64,000 nucleotides of DNA from Paucisalibacillus globulus (GCF_900184735.1 NZ_LT855386.1:289237-353236), one strand, 5' to 3'; positions 38,335-48,177 are shown, counted from the first letter of the stretch. Notes: generated by a model not told the origin, from the sequence alone. Numbers and translations are program-made.

Positions 38335-39498
38335 ATGGAGAAACTATTAAACCATCAAGTGAATAAAATCGAGATTTCTGGTATAAGAAAATTCTTTAAT
38401 ATGGTATCCGGTGAGAAAAATGTAATATCTCTAACAATTGGTCAACCAGATTTCTATACACCTGACCATATTAAACAAGCAACCACGGCTGCATTATTAA
38501 AGAATCAAACAACGTACACAAATAATGCTGGGATTATCGAACTAAGAAAAGCGATCGCGGATTTTTACGGTAACAATTACAATGTGAGCTTCCATCCTGA
38601 GGATGAAATTATTGTTACAACAGGAGCTTCCCAAGGAATCGATATAGTTTTTCGTACCATATTAAACCCAGGGGATGAAGTTATCCTACCTGCACCTATA
38701 TATCCGGGCTATGAACCTCTTATCAAGCTTGCTGGAGCAAACCCGGTTCATATTGATACAACAAAACACGATTTTAAGTTGACCAAGGACATATTGGAGA
38801 ACGCCATTACACCAAAAACAAAATGTGTCGTTCTCCCCTACCCTTCCAATCCTACTGGTGCATCATTTACAGAAAATGAACTAAAAGAACTTATCTCAGT
38901 ATTAAAAGATAAAAATATATTCATACTAGCAGATGAAATCTATAGTCAATTAGTATACGATATTCAACATGTTAGTATAGCCAGCTTTTCAGAAGTACAA
39001 GACCAAACAATCGTGGTAAATGGGTTATCTAAGTCACATTCTATGACTGGATTTAGAATTGGTTATGTCCTTGCCCCGAAATGGTTAACTAAACATATGT
39101 TAAAAGTTCATCAGTACAATGTATCGTGTGCCTCGTCCATTAGTCAATACGCTGCTCTAGAAGCTTTGACAAATGGTTTAGATGACCCACTTGAGATGAA
39201 AGATGTCTACCTTACCCGTAGAGACTATGTATTCAAGAGACTCATTCAGATGGGACTTTCAGTAAATAATCCTAACGGGGCATTTTATCTCTTTCCTAAA
39301 TTCCCAACATCCGAGATGTCCTCATTTGAATTAGGATTAGATTTGGTAAAGAAAGCAAAAGTAGCATTAGTACCAGGTGGAAGTTTTTCTGTATACGGTG
39401 AAGGTTATATGAGGTTATCTTATGCCTACAATCAGTCCACACTAGAAGAGGGACTTAATCGATTAGAGAACTATTTAATAAAGCACATGAATAAATGA
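38335..39498 (+). CDS. patA: Aminotransferase PatA (N-acetyl-LL-diaminopimelate aminotransferase)
   Basis: Class I/II PLP-dependent aminotransferase of 387 aa. Substrate and cofactor motifs: LTIGQPDFYTPDHI, TTGASQGIDI, PYPSNPTGASF, ADEIYSQL and the PLP lysine in VNGLSKSHSMTGFRIGY. The sequence resembles B. subtilis PatA, which makes N-acetyl-LL-diaminopimelate in the acetylase branch. With dapH and dapL at 28.7-30.6 kb, all three enzymes specific to that branch are in the window. A general aromatic or methionine aminotransferase is the alternative. GGAGGT precedes the ATG. Confidence 0.87.
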   Translation: MEKLLNHQVNKIEISGIRKFFNMVSGEKNVISLTIGQPDFYTPDHIKQATTAALLKNQTTYTNNAGIIELRKAIADFYGNNYNVSFHPEDEIIVTTGASQGIDIVFRTILNPGDEVILPAPIYPGYEPLIKLAGANPVHIDTTKHDFKLTKDILENAITPKTKCVVLPYPSNPTGASFTENELKELISVLKDKNIFILADEIYSQLVYDIQHVSIASFSEVQDQTIVVNGLSKSHSMTGFRIGYVLAPKWLTKHMLKVHQYNVSCASSISQYAALEALTNGLDDPLEMKDVYLTRRDYVFKRLIQMGLSVNNPNGAFYLFPKFPTSEMSSFELGLDLVKKAKVALVPGGSFSVYGEGYMRLSYAYNQSTLEEGLNRLENYLIKHMNK

Positions 39499-39573
39499 AG
39501 CAATAGCAGGGATATATAGAATATATCCCCCTATTGTCTATATGACAGTTATTTTTGATTTATCTTTTCTCTA

Positions 39574-39747
39574 CTATCTAAATGACTTTTGTTCTTTTTT
39601 TAGTTCTTCATACATATTTAATAAACGATCTAATTCTTGACTAAGTGCAATGGACTCTAAACTAGTAATTCCTTGTTTTAAAGCTACGGAACTCATTGTT
39701 TTTCTTAATGTCTCTATCTCTTTTAGGAGCTTGTCAGTATCGTACAT
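39574..39747 (-). CDS. Spo0E-like aspartyl-phosphatase peptide
   Basis: A 57-residue helical protein beginning MYDTDKLLKEIETLRKTM. It carries the Spo0E-family motif SQELDRLLNMYEEL (the conserved S-x-E-x-D). Spo0E-like proteins dephosphorylate Spo0A~P and so delay sporulation. The sequence AAAGGAGG lies 15 bases upstream of the ATG, an unusually long spacing, so initiation may be weak. It stands alone between patA and the signal peptidase gene. Confidence 0.8.
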   Translation of the reverse strand: MYDTDKLLKEIETLRKTMSSVALKQGITSLESIALSQELDRLLNMYEELKKEQKSFR

Positions 39748-39941
39748 ATATAAATTACAATACCTCCTTTACTATTTCTATTACTTTAGCATATGACATC
39801 AATATTGAACAACTGGGATGACAATTATTTTTGTCTTTTCCTTTTATGTACATTTTCACACTTATTTTCTCTTATTCTTGTTATAATAACTATATAATAG
39901 AATACAACAATGAACTATTTACGAAGAAAGGAATGTCTTCT

Positions 39942-40466
39942 TTGGCCGAAGTAAAACAAAAAAATGAATGGGTAGAATGGGGTAAGGCAATTGTTATTGC
40001 CATCATTCTAGCATTTTTATTACGAACCTTTATATTCGCAACTTCCATTGTTGAAGGAGATAGTATGGACCCTACTCTTCAAGATGGAGAGCGTGTTATA
40101 TTTAATAAATTTGTTTACATGGTTGACGAACCTGATAGAGGAGATATTGTCATTATCCATCGGCCAGAAAAAAATTACGTAAAACGTGTTATTGGCCTAC
40201 CCGGTGAGACGATTGAGATTAGAAATCATAAACTCTATATTAATGATGAGCTTCATGATCAAACGTTTTTAACTGAGGATGCGAAAAATCATACGGGCAG
40301 CTTTGGTCCGATTACCATTCCGGAAGGCAGATACTTCGTTATGGGGGATAACCGATCCATAAGTAAGGATTCTAGAAATGGTTTGGGCTTTATCATGGAG
40401 GATGAAATTATTGGCAAGTCTGAATTTGTATTTTATCCATTTAGTGAAGTAGCTAAAACGAGATAA
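39942..40466 (+). CDS. sipS: Type I signal peptidase
   Basis: Membrane-bound serine protease that cleaves secretory signal peptides. Single N-terminal helix (KAIVIAIILAFLLRTFIF), catalytic Ser in EGDSMDPTL, catalytic Lys in YVKRVIGLPGE, and MGDNRSISKDSR. I chose the TTG at 39942, giving 174 aa, because AAAGGA ends 9 bases before it; the ATG at 39933 touches that site. Which of the Sip paralogues it matches cannot be settled. Confidence 0.92.
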   Translation: MAEVKQKNEWVEWGKAIVIAIILAFLLRTFIFATSIVEGDSMDPTLQDGERVIFNKFVYMVDEPDRGDIVIIHRPEKNYVKRVIGLPGETIEIRNHKLYINDELHDQTFLTEDAKNHTGSFGPITIPEGRYFVMGDNRSISKDSRNGLGFIMEDEIIGKSEFVFYPFSEVAKTR

Positions 40467-40493
40467 ATAGTATCAGATTAATCAACATGCATA

Positions 40494-40536
40494 AGGTTGT
40501 CTTTTGGATAGATCATCCATAAAGACAACCTTTTCA
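40494..40536 (+). terminator. Terminator after the signal peptidase gene
   Basis: AAGGTTGTCTTT / AAAGACAACCTT stem with inner GGAT/ATCC, then TTTTC. Confidence 0.85.
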
Positions 40537-40582
40537 AATTGTTAAGATTGTTAAATTATGACAAGTCAGTTGCTTGGTATTA

Positions 40583-40669
40583 TTATTTTTCATTATCCCA
40601 AATTAGACTGCCTATGAAATAGATAAGGATTACAAAACATAGTATACCGAATATTGTCTCCATTCCCAT
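40583..40669 (-). CDS. 28-residue single-span membrane peptide
   Basis: MGMETIFGILCFVILIYFIG followed by SLIWDNEK: one hydrophobic helix and an acidic tail. AGGAGGTG is nine bases upstream of the ATG. It lies alone in the gap between the signal peptidase gene and the zinc-ribbon gene. I do not know its family. The bases from 40670 to 40960 show nothing else I can support. Confidence 0.5.
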   Translation of the reverse strand: MGMETIFGILCFVILIYFIGSLIWDNEK

Positions 40670-40980
40670 GATGTGACACCTCCTAAACCTATTATATGTA
40701 TAATTTTACTATTTATAGAGAGCTATGATTCAGTGAATGCCATAGCCAATAAGTATGCAGAAGGGAATATGATATAAATTCCTGTCTGCTAAATAAGTCT
40801 AACCTTTTATATCATATCATATCTAATCCCTAAATAAAGAGAAATATGTTAAGATATAAGTAAAAATATTGACGAAAAAAATCGAACAAGTATAAGTAGA
40901 AGTGCGAGCTAAACTTGGGAATTATAGAAGGAATAACACTCATGTTTTCCTAGGCATAAATAATGGAAGTTGGTGATTAC

Positions 40981-42141
40981 TTGTTACACTGTCCATACTG
41001 CGGTTCTATCGTTAAGGAAGAGGAAACTTTCTGCGTACAATGTGGAGAGAAGCTTCCTAATGATATTCATCTACGTTCAACCAAAAAGAAACGATTTAAT
41101 AAATATTGGTTTATTCCTCTAGTATCATTAGTTGTCGTATTGCTTGGGATTAACTTTTTTAATAATTTCTTACAAAACCAGACAGACCAAGCAAAAAAGT
41201 ACTACGAACTCGGTGAAAAAAGCCTAGAAAAAGGAGATTATCAATCTGCAAAGGACTACTTTATAGAAGCGGTTGATGAGAAACCTAATTTTGTTCAAGG
41301 ACAAGCTGCCCTTGAGTTCATCAATAAGACATTTGAAATTGACGAGGTACTTAGTAAAGCAAATAACGAGTTAGAAAATAGCAATTTCCAATCTGCACTC
41401 ACCTTACTTAATGACGCGGAATCTTCTTTAAAGAACTTTGATGGTGTTGCAGCAACTGCATTGGTAGATAAAATTGTTACTCGTCGCAATACCATTAAGG
41501 TGGAACAATTAAAAAGCTTACTTAGTGAGAACCCATCAATTGATGAGTTAAAGGTATTACTATGGGAGGCTGATTCTATTAAAAATCCTGAAGCCATGCA
41601 GATAACAGAAAATATACGTAATCAAATAGTTGATTTCACATATACCAAGGCTAGTGAACAACTATCTGAAAAACATTTCAGTGATGCACAAATGATTGTT
41701 GAAGATGGAATAAAATATGCACCTAACTCTGAAAAGCTGCACAGTTTACAGACGACTATTGAAAAGGAAAAAGTCTCCTTTGAAATTACTCAACAGCAGC
41801 GAATTCAACAAGCTATAGATACAGCGGAAGAAGAGCGTGAGATGAATGAGACTGATGCCATTAAAGTTGATTCTGTTAAGCTTGAAAATGATGATCAAGG
41901 TAATTTAGTTGTAAAAGGTGAGGTTAAGAGTATTGCTACCATACCAGTTAGCTCCATCTTAGTAGAATATTCTTTACTTACAAATGATGCGGAATTCCTA
42001 TCTAACGAGGTCTATGTTTTCCCAGATACTCTATATCCCAAGGAAAGTGGGAAGTTTGAATTTACGCATTTTGACATTAATCAAGATGTAAAAAATATTG
42101 ATATTAAAGTCAAAAAGATTACCTGGTACACCAACTATTAA
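40981..42141 (+). CDS. Zinc-ribbon, single-span membrane protein
   Basis: Protein of about 386 aa. A double CxxC zinc ribbon at the N-terminus (CPYCGSIVKEEETFCVQCGE) faces the cytoplasm, then basic KKKRFNK and one TM helix (about residues 43-60). The outer part begins with a TPR-like region (YYELGEKSLEKGDYQSAKDYF), continues with a long helical region and ends in a beta-rich domain (GNLVVKGEVKSIATIPVSSI). The plan recalls TcaA-like or zinc-ribbon DUF proteins, but I cannot name it. Start TTG 40981 has GGTG six bases upstream; ATG 40963 has no such site. It is 21 bases before a secreted-type protease gene and is probably its partner. Confidence 0.82.
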   Translation: MLHCPYCGSIVKEEETFCVQCGEKLPNDIHLRSTKKKRFNKYWFIPLVSLVVVLLGINFFNNFLQNQTDQAKKYYELGEKSLEKGDYQSAKDYFIEAVDEKPNFVQGQAALEFINKTFEIDEVLSKANNELENSNFQSALTLLNDAESSLKNFDGVAATALVDKIVTRRNTIKVEQLKSLLSENPSIDELKVLLWEADSIKNPEAMQITENIRNQIVDFTYTKASEQLSEKHFSDAQMIVEDGIKYAPNSEKLHSLQTTIEKEKVSFEITQQQRIQQAIDTAEEEREMNETDAIKVDSVKLENDDQGNLVVKGEVKSIATIPVSSILVEYSLLTNDAEFLSNEVYVFPDTLYPKESGKFEFTHFDINQDVKNIDIKVKKITWYTNY

Positions 42142-42162
42142 GTAATCTGATGGAGTGAAGCT

Positions 42163-43299
42163 ATGATAAAAACGGATAGAAAATTACCCTTTGTTGTTTC
42201 TATTATCCTTATTATTCTAGGAATTGCTTATTCAGTATACCTTTATTCTGAATGGCAAGGCACTAATTTAGTAGTTAACAACCCTATGATTAAGAAAGTA
42301 CAATCAGAAAATGAAACAATAAACTTGAAATCAATTGTACATGAAGCAGAAAAGAATGTTGTCCAAATTGAAGCACAGAGTAATAATCAAACTCTAACAG
42401 GATCAGGATTTCTATATAATGAAAAGGGCGACATTATAACTAATGCACATGTTGTTCAAGATGCCGATACCATCTATGTCAGAACAGCTAATGCACGTGT
42501 CTACCCTGCAGCTGTGATTGGAATGGGTGACAACACTGACATTGCTGTCCTTCGTGTACCACAGCTTGCTGGTGAAACTGGATTATCAATTGACACAGAT
42601 ACATTAGCAGAAATTGGTGATGAGGTAATTGCCCTTGGAAGTCCACATGGTTTTCAAAATACAGTTACCCTTGGTATTATTTCTGGTACAGAACGGAACT
42701 TTACTGTAGATGGATTTGATTATAATAATGCCTATCAAATCTCTGCTCTCATAACGCATGGTAATAGTGGTGGCCCACTAATAAATCGTACTACTGGTGA
42801 AGTTATTGGTATTAACTCCGTAGGAACAGAGGATGGTACAATAGGATTCAGTATTCCCATCATTGACGTGATTAAAGAGATTGAAAATTGGTCAAAAGAA
42901 GCACAGAATAGTCAACTTAACTTTACAAATACGGAGGATTTATTAAATACAATTGACCCTACACAATTCACACAAGACGCCGAATATGTAATGGAATATT
43001 TCTTAGATAGTATCATCATAAGAGATTACGTTGCTGCCTATTCATTATTAGGAGATTCGATTCAAACACAAACATCATATTCCTCCTTTCGTGAAGGATA
43101 TATTCAGATTGTAGATGTTAAGTATAACCACCAATCGACCACCATTGTTGAAGACAACCATGCTTCTATAAAGGCAGATGTTACGTTAGTTAAGAATCAA
43201 CCTAATGAAGAGGAACAACTACATGAAAACATAACTTATGAATTTATCATAGGATTTGAGAACGACCAACTAAAGATTGTTAGTATAGATTATAAATAA
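42163..43299 (+). CDS. Membrane-anchored trypsin-like serine protease without PDZ
   Basis: Protein of 378 aa: one N-terminal TM helix (about residues 9-28), then an S1C (HtrA-type) protease domain outside the membrane with a complete triad: His in TNAHVV, Asp in NTDIAVLR, Ser in HGNSGGPLIN. The C-terminal 110 residues are not a PDZ domain. They begin AEYVMEYFLDSIIIRDYVAA and look like an NTF2-like or TcaA C-terminal fold. Family proteases cleave misfolded or signalling proteins at the cell surface. Probably co-transcribed with the zinc-ribbon gene upstream. Confidence 0.88.
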   Translation: MIKTDRKLPFVVSIILIILGIAYSVYLYSEWQGTNLVVNNPMIKKVQSENETINLKSIVHEAEKNVVQIEAQSNNQTLTGSGFLYNEKGDIITNAHVVQDADTIYVRTANARVYPAAVIGMGDNTDIAVLRVPQLAGETGLSIDTDTLAEIGDEVIALGSPHGFQNTVTLGIISGTERNFTVDGFDYNNAYQISALITHGNSGGPLINRTTGEVIGINSVGTEDGTIGFSIPIIDVIKEIENWSKEAQNSQLNFTNTEDLLNTIDPTQFTQDAEYVMEYFLDSIIIRDYVAAYSLLGDSIQTQTSYSSFREGYIQIVDVKYNHQSTTIVEDNHASIKADVTLVKNQPNEEEQLHENITYEFIIGFENDQLKIVSIDYK

Positions 43300-43314
43300 A
43301 ATATGACATAAACA

Positions 43315-43365
43315 GGCCCCAAACTTGTAATAAGCTATTCCAGCATTAATCAAGTTTGGGGCCTA
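43315..43365. terminator. Bidirectional hairpin between protease and GGDEF-EAL genes
   Basis: Perfect 14-bp stem AGGCCCCAAACTTG / CAAGTTTGGGGCCT with a 23-base loop, between convergent genes. Confidence 0.75.
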
Positions 43366-43395
43366 ACCCCTCTTAAAAATGGTTTAATAATGAGC

Positions 43396-45345
43396 CTAAG
43401 CTAAGAATTTAGTTAACTGGGTGGCTGGTAATGGTTTACTAAAATAGTATCCTTGCATCTCGTCACATTTTTCACTAGTAAGGAATTTTAACTGTTCTAT
43501 TGTCTCGACACCTTCTGCTATTACTTTCATATTAAGAGAATGGGACATGTGAATAATTGATTTTACAATAGCATGATTTTCCTTCTGACTTTCATTTAAG
43601 AACATTTTATCAATCTTTAGTTTGGTAATCGGAAAAACACTCAAATACTTAAAAGATGAATATCCAGTGCCAAAATCATCAATTGAAACCAATACACCTA
43701 ATTCACGTAACTGATGTAAAGTCTCCAAAATCTCTTCTTCATTTGACATTGCCATGCTTTCGGTTATCTCTAACTCTAGATAATTAGGATGAAGATCTGT
43801 TTCCTCAAGTACTTGCTTTACCTTTTCTACTAAATTAGGCTGATAAAACTGTTTTGCAGATAAATTCACACTTACAGTTAATGGCTTAAGACCTTTATCC
43901 TGCCATTCTTTATTCTGTCTACAGGCTTCTGATAACACCCAATCACCAATATCAATAATAAGTCCTGTTTTTTCGGCCAAAGGTATAAACTCCGTAGGAC
44001 CAACCTCTCCTCTATCAGGATGATTCCATCGTATTAATGCTTCTAATCCAACAACCTCATCTTTACGTAAATTCTTCTGGGGCTGATAATGAAGCTCAAA
44101 TTGATTTTCCCTAAGAGCTTTCCTAAGCTCCGCTTCCATCGTTAACATAGACTTAAAGTTCTCAGATATAGATGATTCAAATAAATTATAATAATTTCTA
44201 TGTTTTCCTTTAATGACATACATTGCCGAATCTGCATGTTTAACTAGATCCGAGGCAGTTGTACCATTCTCAGGGTAAATGCTTATCCCGATACTTAATG
44301 TTGTATATATTTCATATTCATGTATCTTGATCGGTCTTTCAAATTCAGAAATAATATCTTTTGCTAAACTTTTTGACCCTTCCTTGGTTGTATTCCGTTT
44401 TAAAATTAAGAATTCATCCCCACTCATTCTAGCAATAAACGTGTCCATTTGTTGGAATGTTTTTAATCTACTAGCACAAGCCCGGAGCAACTCATCCCCG
44501 AAAGAATATCCTAAAGTATCATTTATTTCCTTAAAATAATCTATATCCAGAAAATAAACCGCTAGCTGTTCATCAGTTTCTTTTGCCTGTATAATTGCTT
44601 CTTTTAGAACTTTATTAAAAAAGTTACGGTTTGGTAAGTCAGTCAAATCATCATAATAGGCCATATATTCGATTTTATTTTCTGTTTCTATACGTTCGGT
44701 TACATCTTTGACACTTGCAGCTCTGATAATCTTACCGTTTTTGTAATATGGATATTCTATCATCTCGATATAGAATAAGGTACCATCCTTCCGTACACCT
44801 TTCAGTTCAAGTAGCCCATTTAATGCAAGATGTTCATAATCTGCCAGTTTCTTATAGCTTCTAGGGTCAATTAACTGCTCTATGGATTTTCCTTTTAATT
44901 CTTCCTTCGAATAACCGAACATCGTTGCAAATGTTTCATCACAATCGATTATATCTGTCTTTCCATACAGAATGATTCCTTCCACAGAACTATTAGAAAT
45001 TTGATTAATATACCGTTTTATCTCATCCGCTCTATTTCGTATAGATAACTCATTAATGATTAAACAATATAAATTATCTTGCAACACTTGAGATTTAACT
45101 TCTAATAACTTACCTTTTTCCTTTTTTATTTCCATTAACAAATGAGAAGTCGTGGATTCCAATAATAAATGAAAATCTAAACAATCATTGATAGATTTGT
45201 CCTCTTCATAGTCGAGGTTTAATATAGCGAAAGCTTTATCACTTCCCTCAAGGATAGTTCCACCTTTATCAACAAACAATATAGCTTCATTTAAGAAGGA
45301 TAGTAACTGTTTATTCATTGGTAAAAGTAAGTGTTCTTGACTCAT
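43396..45345 (-). CDS. PAS-GGDEF-EAL cyclic-di-GMP signalling protein
   Basis: Cytosolic protein of 649 aa without TM helix. Two PAS-like regions (about 1-110 and 115-220, the latter ISNSSVEGIILYGKTDIIDC), a GGDEF domain with the altered site RMSGDEFL (SGDEF) and an intact EAL domain: GLEALIRWNHP, LELEITESMA, SIDDFGTGYSS, VIAEGVET. The EAL half should hydrolyse c-di-GMP; whether the SGDEF half still makes it is open. I chose ATG 45345, behind GAGGAG. It is 28 bases after ktrD on the same strand, so they may share a transcript. Confidence 0.92.
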   Translation of the reverse strand: MSQEHLLLPMNKQLLSFLNEAILFVDKGGTILEGSDKAFAILNLDYEEDKSINDCLDFHLLLESTTSHLLMEIKKEKGKLLEVKSQVLQDNLYCLIINELSIRNRADEIKRYINQISNSSVEGIILYGKTDIIDCDETFATMFGYSKEELKGKSIEQLIDPRSYKKLADYEHLALNGLLELKGVRKDGTLFYIEMIEYPYYKNGKIIRAASVKDVTERIETENKIEYMAYYDDLTDLPNRNFFNKVLKEAIIQAKETDEQLAVYFLDIDYFKEINDTLGYSFGDELLRACASRLKTFQQMDTFIARMSGDEFLILKRNTTKEGSKSLAKDIISEFERPIKIHEYEIYTTLSIGISIYPENGTTASDLVKHADSAMYVIKGKHRNYYNLFESSISENFKSMLTMEAELRKALRENQFELHYQPQKNLRKDEVVGLEALIRWNHPDRGEVGPTEFIPLAEKTGLIIDIGDWVLSEACRQNKEWQDKGLKPLTVSVNLSAKQFYQPNLVEKVKQVLEETDLHPNYLELEITESMAMSNEEEILETLHQLRELGVLVSIDDFGTGYSSFKYLSVFPITKLKIDKMFLNESQKENHAIVKSIIHMSHSLNMKVIAEGVETIEQLKFLTSEKCDEMQGYYFSKPLPATQLTKFLA

Positions 45346-45373
45346 AAAGGATTCTCCTCGCTTGTTATCTATT

Positions 45374-46738
45374 TTATCCAATACTAATTCGTTCTTTTGG
45401 ATAGTGATAATCCCCTGTTTTCTTTGTTTTCTTAAACATAAATAGGAAAGTAATGATTCCTACTCTACCGATAAACATCAATATCATGAGAATTATTTTG
45501 GTGAAAGTTGATAACTCAGCTGTAATGCCTAAGGACAGTCCAACAGTTCCAAACGCAGACGTAACCTCAAACATAATCTCTGTGATGGAAAATGGTTCAT
45601 ATGTCGTAATAAACAGTACCGAGACAAAGACCATTAACATGGCCATCAATGTAACAGTTACGGCTTTCATAAGATCATCTTCATGAACTTCTCTTCTAAA
45701 AATACGTATACTACTACCACCACGTGCGTATGTAATAATAAAAATAACCGCTAAAGCAAATGTAGTTGTTCTGATTCCTCCTCCTGCACTACTAGGAGAT
45801 GCCCCAATAAACATCAAGAACGACATCCACAAATGATTGGACTCGGTCAATAAACTTACATCCATGGTAGAAAGCCCACCACTTCTAGTGGTTATAGATT
45901 GAAAAAGAGAATAGAATACACTTTCATGCCAACTCTTTCCTACAAAGAAATTACGCATGTCTAATAAGTAAATAACAATACTCCCAATGATAATTAAGAT
46001 TCCAAAGGTCAATGTGGTTACTTTGGTGAATAAACTAAAATGCATAGTCATTTGACTATTTTTCTTTGAGAATAAAAAGTTTTTAATTTCTATTAAAACC
46101 GGAAAACCTATTGCACCAAAAATAATCAACAACATATTTATAAATTGGATAAAGTAATCATCTTTATATGGAATAAGTGAATTTCCAGTTATATCAAAAC
46201 CTCCATTAGTAACTGCGCTTATCGTACCAAAAAAACCATGAAAAAACGCCTCAGAAGGTGATTCAAAGTACTTAAGAAAATAAGTACCCAAAATAAGGAA
46301 GGAGATAATTTCCACCGTTAACAAAACAATGAAGATTTGCTTAATCAAACGAACCATACCTTCAAAATTCGTTTGATTTTGATCAGTCATAATTAATTGT
46401 CGTTCCTTTAGTCCGATCTTCTTACCGATTAATAGCCATATAAATGTACCAATTGCCATAACACCAACCGCACCAAGTTGCAGAATAAAGGCTAGTATAA
46501 AAATCCCTGTAGTACTTAATGTATCAGAAATGGTTATCGTACTTAACCCGGTAACACTTAATGCACTAACAGCGGTAAAAACTATATCTATAAAAGCTAC
46601 TTCTACCCCATCCTGAAATGCAGCAGGCAAACATAGTAGTGCCGTAGAAAAAATGGCAGCTAATACATAAAAAAACAATATCATTCTAACTGGTGATAAT
46701 TTGTTTATCCAACGTAATAAAGACTTTGGTAAACTCAT
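45374..46738 (-). CDS. ktrD: KtrD potassium channel subunit (TrkH/KtrB family)
   Basis: Potassium-translocating membrane subunit of 454 aa with four repeated M1-P-M2 units. Selectivity-filter segments are seen as FTAVSALSVTGLSTI, TISAVTNGGFDI, ITTRSGGLSTMDV and VTSAFGTVGLSLG. Works with the cytosolic RCK subunit KtrC (24 kb). As in B. subtilis, ktrC and ktrD are separate loci. KtrB cannot be excluded, but no ktrA is adjacent. Confidence 0.92.
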   Translation of the reverse strand: MSLPKSLLRWINKLSPVRMILFFYVLAAIFSTALLCLPAAFQDGVEVAFIDIVFTAVSALSVTGLSTITISDTLSTTGIFILAFILQLGAVGVMAIGTFIWLLIGKKIGLKERQLIMTDQNQTNFEGMVRLIKQIFIVLLTVEIISFLILGTYFLKYFESPSEAFFHGFFGTISAVTNGGFDITGNSLIPYKDDYFIQFINMLLIIFGAIGFPVLIEIKNFLFSKKNSQMTMHFSLFTKVTTLTFGILIIIGSIVIYLLDMRNFFVGKSWHESVFYSLFQSITTRSGGLSTMDVSLLTESNHLWMSFLMFIGASPSSAGGGIRTTTFALAVIFIITYARGGSSIRIFRREVHEDDLMKAVTVTLMAMLMVFVSVLFITTYEPFSITEIMFEVTSAFGTVGLSLGITAELSTFTKIILMILMFIGRVGIITFLFMFKKTKKTGDYHYPKERISIG

Positions 46739-46984
46739 GAGTATTCATACTCCTTGAAATTTCCTGTATTTTCAGGAAATCTTCCATTTTTATTATAGCA
46801 TGTTTCATCCTTATTGCCTTCACTATCCGACAAATTGTCCATTTAATAATAAACTATCATCGTATATTATGATTTTGTCGACCATTCTCTAAATTTGATG
46901 ATAAACTTAAGTGTATAATATCCACAGATTATAAAGCAAAATAATAAATTTGGAAAGACTTGTAGAGAATTTTGGAGGATAATT

Positions 46985-48085
46985 ATGGAATTAACACCAG
47001 AATTAGGTCAAAAAATTATCAATGAAACCAGTAAACTCATCAATGAGGATATAATTATCTTAAATGAGCGCGCTATTATTATCGCAAGTACTGATCCCAC
47101 CCGTATAGGAGATTATCATGAAGGAGCCTATCTCACCATTCGAAACAACTCCACGACAATATTATCAGAAAAGCATGTCCAAGAGTTAGAGGGGATCCGC
47201 CCTGGTGTTAATTTACCTATCACGATTAAAAACGAAGTAATTGGTGTTATAGGTATTACCGGAGACCCAGAAAGGATTATTCCATTTGCATCTGTTATGA
47301 AAAAGATGACTGAATTATTAATCCGTGAAAATATCTTAATACAGGAAACAGAATGGCATGCTAGGGCTATTGAATCATACTTCTTTGATTGGATTCAAAT
47401 GGATGAGATTACTACTGAATTTATTTATAAAGGTAATTTACTCGGTATAGATATTCCTCCACCATTTAGATGTATCATTATGGAGATTAAACAAGAAGTA
47501 AGTAACGACCAATTACATGTAATCCTAAACCTTCTTCATTTAAAGATTAAGTGTACGGCTATTCGCTGGGGAAATAACCGAATCTTAATCTTAACGGAAG
47601 AAAAACACTATGAGTCACAACAATTAAAATTGCAATTACGCTCTTTACAAAATTATGTAACTGACAAGTTTAATATTTTAATTTCAATCGGGATTGGCAC
47701 CATGTCGGATACATTTAGGTTGAAGGAATCTTACCACAGAGCTATCAAAGCCTTAACTATCGGTAAACTTGATACCATTACTGCTTATGATGATTTATTG
47801 TTAGAAATTTGTTTGGATGAAATTAGTTTGGATGTTAAAGAGATCTTTATTGAGAAAGTATTTTCTAACTTATTATATGAGAAACCATTATTTCAGACAT
47901 TGAAAACTCTTCTTAGTAATAACATGAATTTAAAACACACAGCAAAAGAACTGCATATCCATATTAATACCTTACATTATCGATTAAGTCGTATTGAACA
48001 ATTAACTGGATATAACCCTAAAGACACCTATTCAATTACTCTTTTCTATATGGGACTACACTTCTTGGATGAACATCTAAAATAA
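46985..48085 (+). CDS. cdaR: CdaR-family transcriptional regulator of the glycolate operon
   Basis: Regulator of 366 aa with an N-terminal diacid-recognition domain (MELTPELGQKIINETSKLIN ... GVNLPITIKNEVIGVIGITG, about residues 1-135) and a C-terminal PucR-type helix-turn-helix (MNLKHTAKELHIHINTLHYR, LSRIEQLTGY). The B. subtilis counterpart YsfB lies before ysfC-ysfD, the same order as here, so it likely controls glcD-glcF in response to glycolate or a related acid. GGAGGATAAT precedes the ATG. Confidence 0.92.
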   Translation: MELTPELGQKIINETSKLINEDIIILNERAIIIASTDPTRIGDYHEGAYLTIRNNSTTILSEKHVQELEGIRPGVNLPITIKNEVIGVIGITGDPERIIPFASVMKKMTELLIRENILIQETEWHARAIESYFFDWIQMDEITTEFIYKGNLLGIDIPPPFRCIIMEIKQEVSNDQLHVILNLLHLKIKCTAIRWGNNRILILTEEKHYESQQLKLQLRSLQNYVTDKFNILISIGIGTMSDTFRLKESYHRAIKALTIGKLDTITAYDDLLLEICLDEISLDVKEIFIEKVFSNLLYEKPLFQTLKTLLSNNMNLKHTAKELHIHINTLHYRLSRIEQLTGYNPKDTYSITLFYMGLHFLDEHLK

Positions 48086-48177
48086 TACGTTATTTTTATA
48101 ATTTTATTGTATATTAATCCATTTTCGCAAAGCGTCTTTTCTTATAGAATAAAAGAAAAACTCTAGGAGCATGCCCC

